Source: an uncultured Clostridium sp. (GTDB lineage: Bacteria; Bacillota; Clostridia; Clostridiales; Clostridiaceae). Taken from it: DNA of 27,475 nucleotides. The stretch covers positions 1 to 27,475 of the forward strand of contig CAKVLD010000040.1 in assembly GCA_934755305.1 (NCBI GenBank), read 5' to 3'. The notes under the pieces were generated by a model. The model saw nothing but the letters and a program-made list of their open reading frames with translations. It was not told the DNA's origin and did no database searches. The translations under genes and the position numbers were made by a program. Below, in pieces: positions 16,182 to 24,655 of the stretch (the stretch's first letter is position 1; each line of letters starts with the position of its first letter).

Positions 16182-16927
16182 TAATTACTGCCTCCTAACA
16201 TTGCCAATACATCAATTATTTTTTGATAAAATTGTTGTCTTCCATCCTCTTTATATATTTCATTATAAATAGTACCATCTTTTATAAATAATATTCTGTT
16301 ACAATAACTTGCTGACATTGCATCATGAGTTACCATCATTGTAGTTACTTTTTCTTCTTTATTAATTTTTTCAAATAACTCCATTACATTTTTTGCAGCC
16401 TTTGAATCTAAGTTACCAGTAGGTTCATCTGCTAATAATAATGTAGGGTTGTGTATAAGAGCTCTTGCAATAGCTGTTCTTTGGGATTGCCCTCCTGATA
16501 TTTCAAAAGTTCTTTTATTTATTAACTTTTCTATTTCTAGAATACTTGCAATTCTATTAAGCTCTTTATTTTGCTCCTCTACATCAATTCCATCTAAAGT
16601 AAGAGGAAGTACAATATTTTCTCCGACAGTTAATGTATCTAATAAATTAAAATCTTGAAATACAAAGCCTAATTTTCTTCTTCTAAATAAGGCTAAATCA
16701 TCACCTTTAAGCAAAAATGGATTTTTTCCTTCTATATTTACTTCTCCTGAAGTAGGTTTATCTATAGTAGAAATCATATTTAAAAGTGTAGTTTTTCCAC
16801 TACCTGAAGGCCCCATGATTCCTACAAATTCCCCTTCTTCTATATTGAAATTTATACCATTTAAGGCAGTAAAATTCATTTTTCCAGTATATATTTTAGT
16901 TAAATCTTTTACTTCTAAAATGTTCAT
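16181..16927 (-). CDS. BceA-type ABC transporter ATPase
   Basis: This 248-residue ATPase has every motif intact: Walker A GPSGSGKTT (39-47), Q-loop FVFQDFNLL (88-96), signature ISGGQSQR (143-150), Walker B LLLADEPTGNLDS (163-175) and the switch His in VTHD. It belongs to the MacB/LolD/BceA type that pairs with FtsX-like permeases. It drives the BceB permease encoded by the overlapping next gene. AGGAAGGGAG precedes the ATG, and a BceR-type operator is found upstream (17005-17018). Confidence 0.93.
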   Translation of the reverse strand: MNILEVKDLTKIYTGKMNFTALNGINFNIEEGEFVGIMGPSGSGKTTLLNMISTIDKPTSGEVNIEGKNPFLLKGDDLALFRRRKLGFVFQDFNLLDTLTVGENIVLPLTLDGIDVEEQNKELNRIASILEIEKLINKRTFEISGGQSQRTAIARALIHNPTLLLADEPTGNLDSKAAKNVMELFEKINKEEKVTTMMVTHDAMSASYCNRILFIKDGTIYNEIYKEDGRQQFYQKIIDVLAMLGGSN

Positions 16928-16974
16928 AAAATTCTCCCTTCCTATTTAATTAATTCTTGTAATTAATTTTATAA

Positions 16975-17030
16975 ATAATAGTAAAAAGTTCCTATCTATC
17001 TAACTTACACTTTTGTGACATCCTTGTAAG
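16975..17030 (-). promoter_or_regulatory. BceR-type operator and promoter of the bceAB-like operon
   Basis: The dyad TTACA-CTTT-TGTGA at 17005-17018 (TCACA-AAAG-TGTAA on the minus strand) fits the TNACA-N4-TGTNA box known for BceR-like regulators. A further half site TGTAAG lies at 17025-17030. A -10 like box TATTAT lies at 16980-16975, 25 bases downstream of the box. There is no good -35, as expected for an activator-dependent promoter. Confidence 0.7.
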
Positions 17031-17055
17031 ATTTCTTAAGATAGTTAGTACATAT

Positions 17056-17126
17056 AAAAAGGGGTTGTCGCATTAAACTTTAATTGAGAATTTTAAATTC
17101 TTAATTCTTAATTGTGCGATAGCCCC
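17056..17126 (-). terminator. Long terminator overlapping the 3' end of the kinase gene
   Basis: GGGGCTATCGCA (minus strand, 17126-17115) pairs, with two mismatches, with TGCGACAACCCC (17072-17061). An inner AATTAAGAATTT/AATTCTCAATT stem lies between, and TTTTTATA follows. The last codons of the kinase gene (RGYRTIKN) are inside the stem. It separates the regulator-kinase transcript from the transporter transcript. Confidence 0.8.
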
Positions 17127-18108
17127 TTAAATCTTTTAATTTTATTGTAACTTTAGTTCCCTTATTTAAAACTGATTCTATTTCAATTTTATGACCTAAC
17201 TTTTCACATATTTGCTTTGAAATATATAACCCCATACCAGTAGATTCTCCAAATTTACGTCCATTTTCTCCAGTAAAAAATTTATCAAATACTCTTTTAA
17301 TATCTTGCTTTGATATACCAACTCCCATATCTTCTACTGATAAGCTTATTATATTTCCATCCTGACATGCAGAAATAATTACTTCTTTTCCTTTATCTCT
17401 TGAATACTTAACTCCATTTGTTATAAGCTGATCTAACACAAACTTTAACCATTTAATATCACTATATACTTCAATAGATTCATCAATTAACACTCTTGGC
17501 ATTATCTTATTTTTTATAAACAATCTTTTATTTTCATTTATAGCTTCTTTAACCAAAGATTGCAAATTCAAACTTTCAATTAAAAAATCTCTTTCAAAAG
17601 AATCTAATCTTGAATAATACATTACTAAATTTAGTCCTTTATTTAGCTTTCCTAATTCTTCTTTTATATCTTGCTCAATTTCTTCTCCTTCAAATTCTTT
17701 AACTTGCAAAGCTATTATTGAAAGAGGTGTCTTCATCTGATGTACCCATATATTAATGAAATCCAAATGTTCTTTGTAAATTTTTTTATACTTTTTAATC
17801 GATACTACATATAAATTATATTGTTCCTTTAATATTTTAGAGACACTTTCACTAAGAATTCCATAGCCTAAGTTAGATATTGCAGATTCTAAGGAAGTTA
17901 TACCACTTTTAAATAATTTATATAATCCTCTATCTTTATAATATTTAAAACTTAAAAAACTAACTAAAATAAATAGATTCATTACAAAAATATATATAAC
18001 TTCATTAAAAGGCATATAACCTTGCACATAACAATAAATGCTTGTTATAAACAAACTTAATAAATATATCCCAATGTAACCTTTATTATGTTTTAAAAAT
18101 TCTCTCAT
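17101..18108 (-). CDS. BceS-type intramembrane-sensing histidine kinase
   Basis: This 335-residue kinase has two helices at the N-terminus (about 11-30 and 35-54) separated by only a few residues. It therefore has no extracellular sensor, the mark of BceS-like kinases that read the state of their partner transporter. The phosphoacceptor is His123 in NIWVHQMKTPLS. The N-box (QLITNGVKYSRDKG), G1 (VEDMGVGI), F-box (VFDKFFTGENG) and G2 (STGMGLYISKQI) are all intact. The gene starts one base after the regulator's stop codon and is cotranscribed with it. The target is the response regulator encoded at 18110-18805. Confidence 0.93.
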   Translation of the reverse strand: MREFLKHNKGYIGIYLLSLFITSIYCYVQGYMPFNEVIYIFVMNLFILVSFLSFKYYKDRGLYKLFKSGITSLESAISNLGYGILSESVSKILKEQYNLYVVSIKKYKKIYKEHLDFINIWVHQMKTPLSIIALQVKEFEGEEIEQDIKEELGKLNKGLNLVMYYSRLDSFERDFLIESLNLQSLVKEAINENKRLFIKNKIMPRVLIDESIEVYSDIKWLKFVLDQLITNGVKYSRDKGKEVIISACQDGNIISLSVEDMGVGISKQDIKRVFDKFFTGENGRKFGESTGMGLYISKQICEKLGHKIEIESVLNKGTKVTIKLKDLRGYRTIKN

Positions 18109-18109
18109 C

Positions 18110-18805
18110 TTATTCCCAGGTCTTGTTTAACCTATAACCTACTCCCCTTATAGTTTCTATTCCATTTTTTATGCCTAAGCTCTGAAGCCTTTTTCTTATT
18201 CTACTTATATTTACACTAAGAGTATTTTCTTCAACAAAGTCAATGTCATCCCATATTTTTTCTAAAAGAAAATCTCTATTTACTACTTTAGGATATTTTT
18301 TCATAAGATATTCTAAAAGAATGCCTTCTCTTTTTGTTAATACTAAGCTTTTACCCTTAAATTCAATTTCTAATCTTTCTGGATAAAACTTTAATAAACT
18401 TACTTCAACAATTTCTTCTTTAGCTTTACTAGCATAATCTCCAAAAGCTCTTCTAATGCAGCTTTTTATTTTTGCAATTACAACACCAACATCAAAAGGC
18501 TTTGTTATATAATCATCTGCACCACTTTCAAGTGCCATAATTTGATCCATTCCACTATCTCTAGCTGATATAAAAATTATAGGTATATTAGATTTTTGTC
18601 TTATTTTTTTGCACCAATAAAACCCATCAAACTTAGGTAAATTTATATCTAACAATACAATGTTAGGCTCATATTCTTCAAAATCAGTCATTACATTATC
18701 AAAATCTTTTACAATTCTTGCATCTAAGTTATATTTATCTAAATATTCCTTTAGCAAAGTGCCTATATCAATATCATCTTCTATGATTAAAATTTTATAT
18801 TTCAC
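18110..18805 (-). CDS. BceR-type response regulator, OmpR family
   Basis: This 231-residue protein has a receiver domain with the acidic pair Glu9-Asp10-Asp11, phosphoacceptor Asp53 (LLDINLP), Ser80 and Lys102 (TKPF). A winged-helix DNA-binding domain follows (about 130-229, LTKREGILLEYLMKKY to TIRGVGYRLNK). The start is GTG at 18805 with AAGGAT upstream; the ATG two bases before it (18807) hits a stop at once (ATGTGA). It should bind the operator at 17005-17018 and switch on the transporter genes. Gene order, family and operator agree. Confidence 0.93.
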   Translation of the reverse strand: MKYKILIIEDDIDIGTLLKEYLDKYNLDARIVKDFDNVMTDFEEYEPNIVLLDINLPKFDGFYWCKKIRQKSNIPIIFISARDSGMDQIMALESGADDYITKPFDVGVVIAKIKSCIRRAFGDYASKAKEEIVEVSLLKFYPERLEIEFKGKSLVLTKREGILLEYLMKKYPKVVNRDFLLEKIWDDIDFVEENTLSVNISRIRKRLQSLGIKNGIETIRGVGYRLNKTWE

Positions 18806-18862
18806 ATTAAATCCTTCTTTTTATTTATTAATTTTTCCCTTTTTTGCTTTACTTATGCAATA

Positions 18863-18892
18863 ATTATACTTGATTTTGATATTATTTGTAAA
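18863..18892 (-). promoter_or_regulatory. Promoter of the regulator-kinase operon
   Basis: TTTACA (18892-18887), 18 bases, then TATAAT (18868-18863) on the minus strand, about 58 bases before the GTG start. It looks constitutive, and no BceR box is seen here. Confidence 0.6.
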
Positions 18893-19027
18893 TAAACTCT
18901 AATTCAATTATAATATATTTTATCTATACTTTTACTTATTTGACATATGTTAGAAACATTTTAAAGTTAGCCATAAAAATAAAGTTTAGATATTTTACAC
19001 TATCATATTAGAAAGAGAGGTCTTATT

Positions 19028-19860
19028 ATGAAAGTTTTAGTTGCAGGAGGTGCAGGTTATATAGGTAGTACCATATGTTCAGCATTAGATGAAGCAGGTC
19101 ATACACCTATAATATTAGATTCATTAGTTACAGGGGAACAATCTTTTGCAGAAAGATATACTTTTTATCGTGGTGATATTGATGATTTAAATTAATATTT
19201 AGTTCATCAGCGTCAATATATGGCAGTGCAACTTCAATTGAAGTAACTGAACAAAGTGATATAAAGCCTGGTAGTCCTTATGCTAGAACAAAAGCATTTA
19301 TTGAAGAGATTATTAAAGATTATTGTAATGCTTATAATATGAAAGCTATTTCTTTACGTTACTTTAATCCAATTGGTGCTGATCCAAAAATGAGAACAGG
19401 AGGCTATATCAAAAACCCTTCTCATATATTAGCAAAATTATTACAAGCATATTTTTCTAAATCAAAGGAATTTACAATAACAGGTGTAGATTGGGACACA
19501 AGAGATGGTTCTGGAATTCGTGATTATATTCATGTATGGGACTTAGCTCTTGCACATGTTAAAGCTGTTGAAAAAATTGATAAAATATTTAATAATTCTG
19601 ATAATAATTACTATGCTATTAATATAGGTAGAGGTGAAGGAATTACTGTAAAAGAATTCGTTAAAGAATTCGAAAAAACTTTAAATACTAAGTTAAATAT
19701 TCATGAAGGGCCAGCAAGAGATGGAGATGTTCTTGGAGCTTATGCTAATTGTGATCTTTCTAAAAAACTATTAGATTGGAAAGCTGAACTCTCTATTGCC
19801 CAAGCTATTAAAGATGCTATTGAATGGGAAAAGAAATATAAGAATATTGAAATTTCTTAA
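19028..19860 (+). pseudogene. galE: UDP-glucose 4-epimerase galE with internal deletion
   Basis: The 5' part (19028-19195) codes MKVLVAGGAGYIGSTICSAL with the NAD-binding GxxGxxG and ends at DIDDLN plus a stop. The 3' part, in another frame from about 19195, resumes IFSSSASIYGSATSIEVTEQ and runs to 19860 with the catalytic YxxxK (PYARTK), SLRYFNPIGAD, GIRDYIHVWDLA and GRGEGITVKEFV. Between them about 60 residues are missing, including the HFAA-type segment of the cofactor site, and the frame is shifted. Intact GalE is about 330 residues; here 55 plus 222 remain. A downstream ATG at 19339 could start a 173-residue C-terminal piece, but it would lack the NAD fold. The enzyme interconverts UDP-glucose and UDP-galactose, and this copy should be inactive. 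AGAGAGG precedes the original ATG. Confidence 0.88.
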
Positions 19861-19881
19861 TTAACACTCTATAAAAATAAA

Positions 19882-19933
19882 GGGGTTGTTGCAGACAACC
19901 CCAAAAGTTAGATTTTAGGTCTAACTTTTGGGG
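19882..19933. terminator. Two overlapping hairpins between galE remnant and dapL
   Basis: Hairpin 1 is GGGGTTGT (19882-19889) with ACAACCCC (19895-19902). Hairpin 2 is CCCCAAAAGTTAGA (19899-19912) with TCTAACTTTTGGGG (19920-19933). They share four C bases, so both cannot form fully at once. On the minus strand hairpin 1 is followed by TTTATTTTTA, so it should terminate the aminotransferase transcript. Confidence 0.75.
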
Positions 19934-19973
19934 GTCGGTTCAATCAAAAAACTTGATTTAAACCTCTTTATAA

Positions 19974-21203
19974 CTAATCAAAAATTAAATTTAAAGCTTT
20001 AAGCCTATTTTTTAATTCATTAATAATCTTAACTTCTTCTTCTTCATTTGCTTCAAAAGTTACAGAAAACCTTAAATAAGATCCAACATCATCCCAAGGC
20101 ACTGTAGAAATTAGTGCATTTTTAATAAAATATTCCGAAACTTCCTCTGCATTTTTAAACCTTACTTTTCCAGCTCCTATTGGACATTTTACATATAAAT
20201 AAAAAGTTCCTTTAGGCTTTTCTACTTCAAAACCAACATCCCTTAAAGCTTCAGTTAATAAATCAAATCTTCTAGAATACTTTTTGCATATTTCCTGGGT
20301 AATATTGGTATGATTTAAAGCATATACCCCTGCCTTTTGAATTGCTCTAAATTGACCTGAATCTGTATTATCTTTAACTGTAGCATAAGCCTTTACAATC
20401 TTTTCATTTCCTGCAATAAAAGCTAGCCTCCAACCTGTCATATTAAAAGCTTTAGATAAAGAATGAATTTCCACTGCCACATCCATAGCTCCATCTACAC
20501 TTAAAAAACTTAACGGTTTATATCCATCAAAAGTAATAGCTGCATATGCCGCATCATGTACAACTAATATTTTATTTTTCTTTGCAAAAGTTACTACTTC
20601 TTCAAAAAACTCTTTAGTTGCCGCTTGCCCTGTTGGATTATTAGGATAATTTATATAAAGTATCTTTGTCTTTTCTAAAATATCTTTTGGAACTTTAGAT
20701 AAATCAGGCAAATACTTATTTTCTTTTTTAAGTTCTAATTTATATACCTTTCCCCCTAAATATTCTGTATATGTACCTAAAATAGGATATCCAGGTGTAG
20801 TCATTAATACATAATCTCCAGGGTTAATTATACAAATTGGAAGCATTGCCAAAATAGGCTTTGAACCAATTCCATGTACTATATTTTTTTTAGGATCTAA
20901 TCCTTCTACATTATAAACATTTTTCATATAGTTACAAGCAGCTTCTTGAAATTCTAAAATCCCATTATCTGCATAAAATCTATTTTCCTTTTTACTTGCT
21001 TCTTCATATAGTATCTTTACTATTTCCTTGCAGGCACCACTATCAGGCTCTCCAACTCCTAAATCAATTAAATTAATTTTAGGATTTTTTATTCTTGCTT
21101 CTGCCTTTGCTCTTTTTATTTTTTCGAATTTATAAATATCAGTACCTTTTCCAAAGTTTAAGCCACCAAGCCTATCCGCTATTAAATCATCTAAATAACT
21201 CAT
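19974..21203 (-). CDS. dapL: LL-diaminopimelate aminotransferase
   Basis: This is a 409-residue PLP enzyme of fold type I. The text matches DapL: LIDLGVGEPD (45-54), RFYADNGILEFQEAA (75-89), GIGSKPILAMLP (111-122), YPNNPTG (186-192) with the substrate-site Asn, HDAAY (216-220) with the PLP Asp and Tyr, and SLSKAFNMTGWR (248-259) with the Schiff-base Lys251. A C-terminal Arg (YLRFSV) should bind the carboxylate. DapL converts tetrahydrodipicolinate to LL-diaminopimelate in one step for lysine and peptidoglycan synthesis in the cytoplasm. A related aspartate-type aminotransferase role cannot be fully excluded. AAAGGAGGCAGG precedes the ATG. The gene is monocistronic. Confidence 0.88.
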   Translation of the reverse strand: MSYLDDLIADRLGGLNFGKGTDIYKFEKIKRAKAEARIKNPKINLIDLGVGEPDSGACKEIVKILYEEASKKENRFYADNGILEFQEAACNYMKNVYNVEGLDPKKNIVHGIGSKPILAMLPICIINPGDYVLMTTPGYPILGTYTEYLGGKVYKLELKKENKYLPDLSKVPKDILEKTKILYINYPNNPTGQAATKEFFEEVVTFAKKNKILVVHDAAYAAITFDGYKPLSFLSVDGAMDVAVEIHSLSKAFNMTGWRLAFIAGNEKIVKAYATVKDNTDSGQFRAIQKAGVYALNHTNITQEICKKYSRRFDLLTEALRDVGFEVEKPKGTFYLYVKCPIGAGKVRFKNAEEVSEYFIKNALISTVPWDDVGSYLRFSVTFEANEEEEVKIINELKNRLKALNLIFD

Positions 21204-21303
21204 CTAACCTGCCTCCTTTTATTATGAATATTAATCAACTCAAGGACTTATGTTATATTTTTACTTTTCATCCAATCTTAATATGAGTTATTTTAAACTA
21301 TTC

Positions 21304-23010
21304 TTACTTTTGTAATTCATACATTTTTTTATAATTTCCATTCTTTTTTATTAATTCTTCATGATTTCCCTCTTCAAGAACTTTCCCTTCATTAATAACA
21401 TAAATCCTATCACAATCAACAACAGTAGAAAGTCTATGAGCTACCATAACAATAGTTCTTCCCTTCATAATATTATTAATAGCCATTTGTATCTCATTTT
21501 CAGACTCTGAATCTAAAGCAGATGTTGCTTCATCTAAAAATAAAATTGGTGAATTTTTCAAAAAAGCTCTAGCTATACATATTCTCTGGCGTTGTCCACC
21601 TGATAAATGAGAACCATTTTCCCCTACTTTAGTATCATACCCTTCTGGAAGTTCCATAATAAAATCATGAGCATAAGCAAGTTTTGCTGCATTTATTACT
21701 TCTTCTTTTGTAGATTCTAAGTTACCATATAAAATATTTTCATATATAGAGCAATTAAATAAAGTACTTTCTTGTGGCACATAAGACATTAAACTTCTTA
21801 AATAATATAAATCATAATCCTTAAAAGATTTTCCCCAAAGCTTAATATCTCCATTATAATTTACAAAAGACATTAAGGATTTAATTATAGTTGATTTACC
21901 AGAACCACTAGATCCAACTAATGCTATCTTTTCACCTTCTTTTATATTTAAACTAAAATTATTTACTACCTTTTTTCCTCTATACTCTACAGAAAGGTTG
22001 TACAACGATAATATATGTTTATCCTTTTCTATAGACTTTATATTACCAAATCTTTCACTTTCATTTTCTTTATGAAATATATTATAAACACGTTCTGCTC
22101 CTGAAGATTGCCTAGGTATTTCTGTAGCAGATTTAATTAAAGCTGTTGCTAAATATCTTATAGAATAAGTATACCTGCTTACAAACATAACATCAGGTAA
22201 AAGCATTTTTCCTATAGACACTAAATAACAACCTATAAGTATAGGAAAAGTTACAAAGGAATGAGAAAATATATTAGCTATAGACATATATTTAAACTTT
22301 AATTTTTGCTCATCTTTCTTTACATCAAAGACATCTTTTGCACAATCTTTAATTTCATCTTCCATAACTTTTTCAAGCATATATAACTTAATAAACCTAG
22401 CCCCTGATATAATATCTTGAAACTTTTCATTTAATGTACTTAAAGATTTTTGTATTTTAAGACCTATATTATGAAATTTATCATTAAAAAATAAATTAAC
22501 TATAATTATAGGAATTAAAGAAACTGTATAAAATAATCCCATCTGCCATGATACAACATAAGTTACGCATAAGTAGCATAGAGCTTGAATAAAAGGAATT
22601 AACACATTATCAACTGCATTATTTAAAGCTTCACAAGCAATATCTACATCTTGATTTAATAAGGAAAGAATTTCTCCACTATGCTCACCTAAATTATCTA
22701 AAGGCATATCTAGAACTTTTGTAATAAGTGAATTCTTTAAATTAACCTTGACCTTTCCATCTGAATACTTTGTAATAAAATTAGTAAAACCTCTACCTAA
22801 AGCTGCAATAATATAAGCAAGAACAGCAAAGACAACTGTTAATACTAAATATTTAACTTCCCTTTCTGAAAAACATAAAAATAAATTTTTAAAAGAAAAA
22901 GCATCAAAAAGAGTTTCGAAAAACTCAAATACAATGGAGGTTATTCTAGCTAAAATCCATATTCCTCTACAATTTTTTGTAAAGGTTATAATAGTATCCC
23001 TTATTATTAA
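21304..23010 (-). CDS. ABC exporter half-transporter (second subunit), no canonical start codon
   Basis: The frame is open from a stop at 23011 to 21304, 568 codons, the usual length of a half-transporter. The first ATG (22707) would cut off the first two membrane helices, so it is not the native start. The membrane domain includes YLVLTVVFAVLAYIIAALGR and VPFIQALCYLCVTYVV-like helices. The nucleotide-binding domain is complete: Walker A GSSGSGKSTII, Q-loop YVPQESTLF, signature LSGGQRQR, Walker B LFLDEATSALD, switch VAHR. No ATG, GTG or TTG occurs before 22707 in frame. Either an ATA near 23004 is a mutated ATG (overlapping the first gene by about 40 bases), or the ATG at 22956, which has AGAGGAAT upstream, was separated by one extra T in TTTT (it now hits TAG four codons on). 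Probably recently inactivated, or expressed poorly. Confidence 0.75.
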   Translation of the reverse strand, partial: LIIRDTIITFTKNCRGIWILARITSIVFEFFETLFDAFSFKNLFLCFSEREVKYLVLTVVFAVLAYIIAALGRGFTNFITKYSDGKVKVNLKNSLITKVLDMPLDNLGEHSGEILSLLNQDVDIACEALNNAVDNVLIPFIQALCYLCVTYVVSWQMGLFYTVSLIPIIIVNLFFNDKFHNIGLKIQKSLSTLNEKFQDIISGARFIKLYMLEKVMEDEIKDCAKDVFDVKKDEQKLKFKYMSIANIFSHSFVTFPILIGCYLVSIGKMLLPDVMFVSRYTYSIRYLATALIKSATEIPRQSSGAERVYNIFHKENESERFGNIKSIEKDKHILSLYNLSVEYRGKKVVNNFSLNIKEGEKIALVGSSGSGKSTIIKSLMSFVNYNGDIKLWGKSFKDYDLYYLRSLMSYVPQESTLFNCSIYENILYGNLESTKEEVINAAKLAYAHDFIMELPEGYDTKVGENGSHLSGGQRQRICIARAFLKNSPILFLDEATSALDSESENEIQMAINNIMKGRTIVMVAHRLSTVVDCDRIYVINEGKVLEEGNHEELIKKNGNYKKMYELQK

Positions 23011-24655
23011 CTAGTTCATCATGACTTCCCTTTTCTACTATCTTGCCTTTATTAAGGACATAAATAATATCTGCATTTTTAATTGTAACTAGTCTATGGG
23101 CTACTATAATTGCTGTTTTATCCTTAATAAGTTCATCTAAAGATTTTTGAATATTTCTCTCAGTTTCTGCATCTAATGCTGAAGTAGGTTCATCTAAAAT
23201 TAAAATTTCTGGATTTCTTAAAAAGGCACAAGCAATGGCTATTCTTTGACGTTGCCCCCCTGATAAATACACTCCTTTTTCTCCAACAAAAGTATCATAT
23301 TTCTTTGGAAGTGTAGTTATAAAATCATGTATATCTGCTCTTTTAGCAGCCTTTATAACTTGCTCTTTTGTAGCATTTTTATTACCATAAAGAAGGTTAT
23401 CATAAATGCTTTTAGGAAATAAAAATGTTTCTTGGGAGACTAGTCCTATTTTATTACGTATAGATGATATATTCTCTTCATTAAGATTAAAACCAGCTAT
23501 ACTAACATTCCCTTCCTGAGGCTCATACATTCCTGATAAAATATTAAGTAAAGTTGACTTTCCTGAACCGCTTTCCCCTACTATAGCTATCTTTTCATAT
23601 TTTCTTATATCCATATTAATATGATCTAAAACCTTATTATTTGCATAACTAAATCCAAGATTTCTTATACTTATCATTACTTCATTCTTTAGAGTACTTT
23701 CTTCTACCTTACCTAAGTTTTCTTCTTCAAAATCATATATTTCAAGAACTCTAATTGCCATAGCTTCTGCACTTCTAACTTGAATAAGGTAATTTTGACT
23801 CCTATAAAGGACACCAGAAACCATCCCAAAAGTAAAGGCAAAAGTTAAATATTCTCCAGAAGTTAATACTTTATTTAATGCCATAGTTCCTGCAACTAAA
23901 GTAACTACGATTTCTGGTATATATGAAATACTTGTGGCTAAAATACTAATTTTAAAAGTGTCTTTTCCAAGTTTTTTTTCTGTTTCTATGTAATTTGAAG
24001 ATACTTTATAGAATTTCTTTTTCATAATATGTTCTAAGGTAAAAGATTTTAAAGTCATAATTCCAGTTAAAATATCATAAGCTAATTCATTAATCTTTCC
24101 TAAAGCCTCCCTTGAACTATAAGTAGACTTTTCTATATTTTTGCTATTTTTATAAGCAATGTATGAACTTATAGGTATAAAAATAAAGCCTACTATTGTA
24201 AGCTTAACGCTTATAGAAAGACACACCACAAGTCCTGTGAAAAATGTAAATAAACTTTGATACATATCTATAAAAGTTTCTGACCAAAAGGTTCCTACAC
24301 CATTTAAATCACCCATAGTTCTAGATAAAATATCTCCTGTAGACTTTTCATTAAATAATTGAAACTTTAAGTGACATATCTTTTTACTAAGTGAATTTCT
24401 TAAGTTATATAATCCACTTTCTACATTTCTGCTTAAAGCGTATGTATTTATTATTTCTATTCCATACTCTGAAAGTGTAATTATAATTATTATTAATATA
24501 GTACTTTTAACATTTTTTAACGTAGTTAAGGTAGCATCTAAAACTTTACCAAAATATATACTTTCAAAAACATAGATAATTCCTAATAAACCTTTAAGGA
24601 CAAGTGATAATAATATTAGTTTTTTACTTAGTTTTGCTCTTTTAGTTATTTTTCT
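22967..24655 (-). CDS. ABC exporter half-transporter (first subunit), no canonical start codon
   Basis: The frame runs from a stop at 24656-24658 to 22967, 562 codons. Its N-terminal part (from KITKRAKLSKKLILLSLVLK) is a normal first membrane helix, and IEIINTYALSRNVESGLYNL, FNEKSTGDILSR follow, but no ATG, GTG or TTG occurs before 24316. The nucleotide-binding domain is complete: Walker A GESGSGKST, Q-loop LVSQETFLF, signature LSGGQRQR, Walker B LILDEPTSALD, switch VAHR. With the next gene it should form a heterodimeric exporter. Its beginning abuts the truncated GNAT gene. One extra A in the A-run at 24649-24653 would join GNAT text ...KDIKEK to ITKRAKLSK in one frame. A deletion through short A-rich homology probably removed the start of this gene and the end of GNAT. 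Confidence 0.75.
   Translation of the reverse strand, partial: RKITKRAKLSKKLILLSLVLKGLLGIIYVFESIYFGKVLDATLTTLKNVKSTILIIIIITLSEYGIEIINTYALSRNVESGLYNLRNSLSKKICHLKFQLFNEKSTGDILSRTMGDLNGVGTFWSETFIDMYQSLFTFFTGLVVCLSISVKLTIVGFIFIPISSYIAYKNSKNIEKSTYSSREALGKINELAYDILTGIMTLKSFTLEHIMKKKFYKVSSNYIETEKKLGKDTFKISILATSISYIPEIVVTLVAGTMALNKVLTSGEYLTFAFTFGMVSGVLYRSQNYLIQVRSAEAMAIRVLEIYDFEEENLGKVEESTLKNEVMISIRNLGFSYANNKVLDHINMDIRKYEKIAIVGESGSGKSTLLNILSGMYEPQEGNVSIAGFNLNEENISSIRNKIGLVSQETFLFPKSIYDNLLYGNKNATKEQVIKAAKRADIHDFITTLPKKYDTFVGEKGVYLSGGQRQRIAIACAFLRNPEILILDEPTSALDAETERNIQKSLDELIKDKTAIIVAHRLVTIKNADIIYVLNKGKIVEKGSHDELVNNKGYYYNLYKKL

Noticed and set aside
16449..16658. 69-codon plus-strand frame
   Set aside because: Antisense to the conserved signature and Q-loop region of the ABC ATPase.
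19882..19933. Riboswitch
   Set aside because: It lies downstream of both flanking genes, and no known aptamer pattern is visible.
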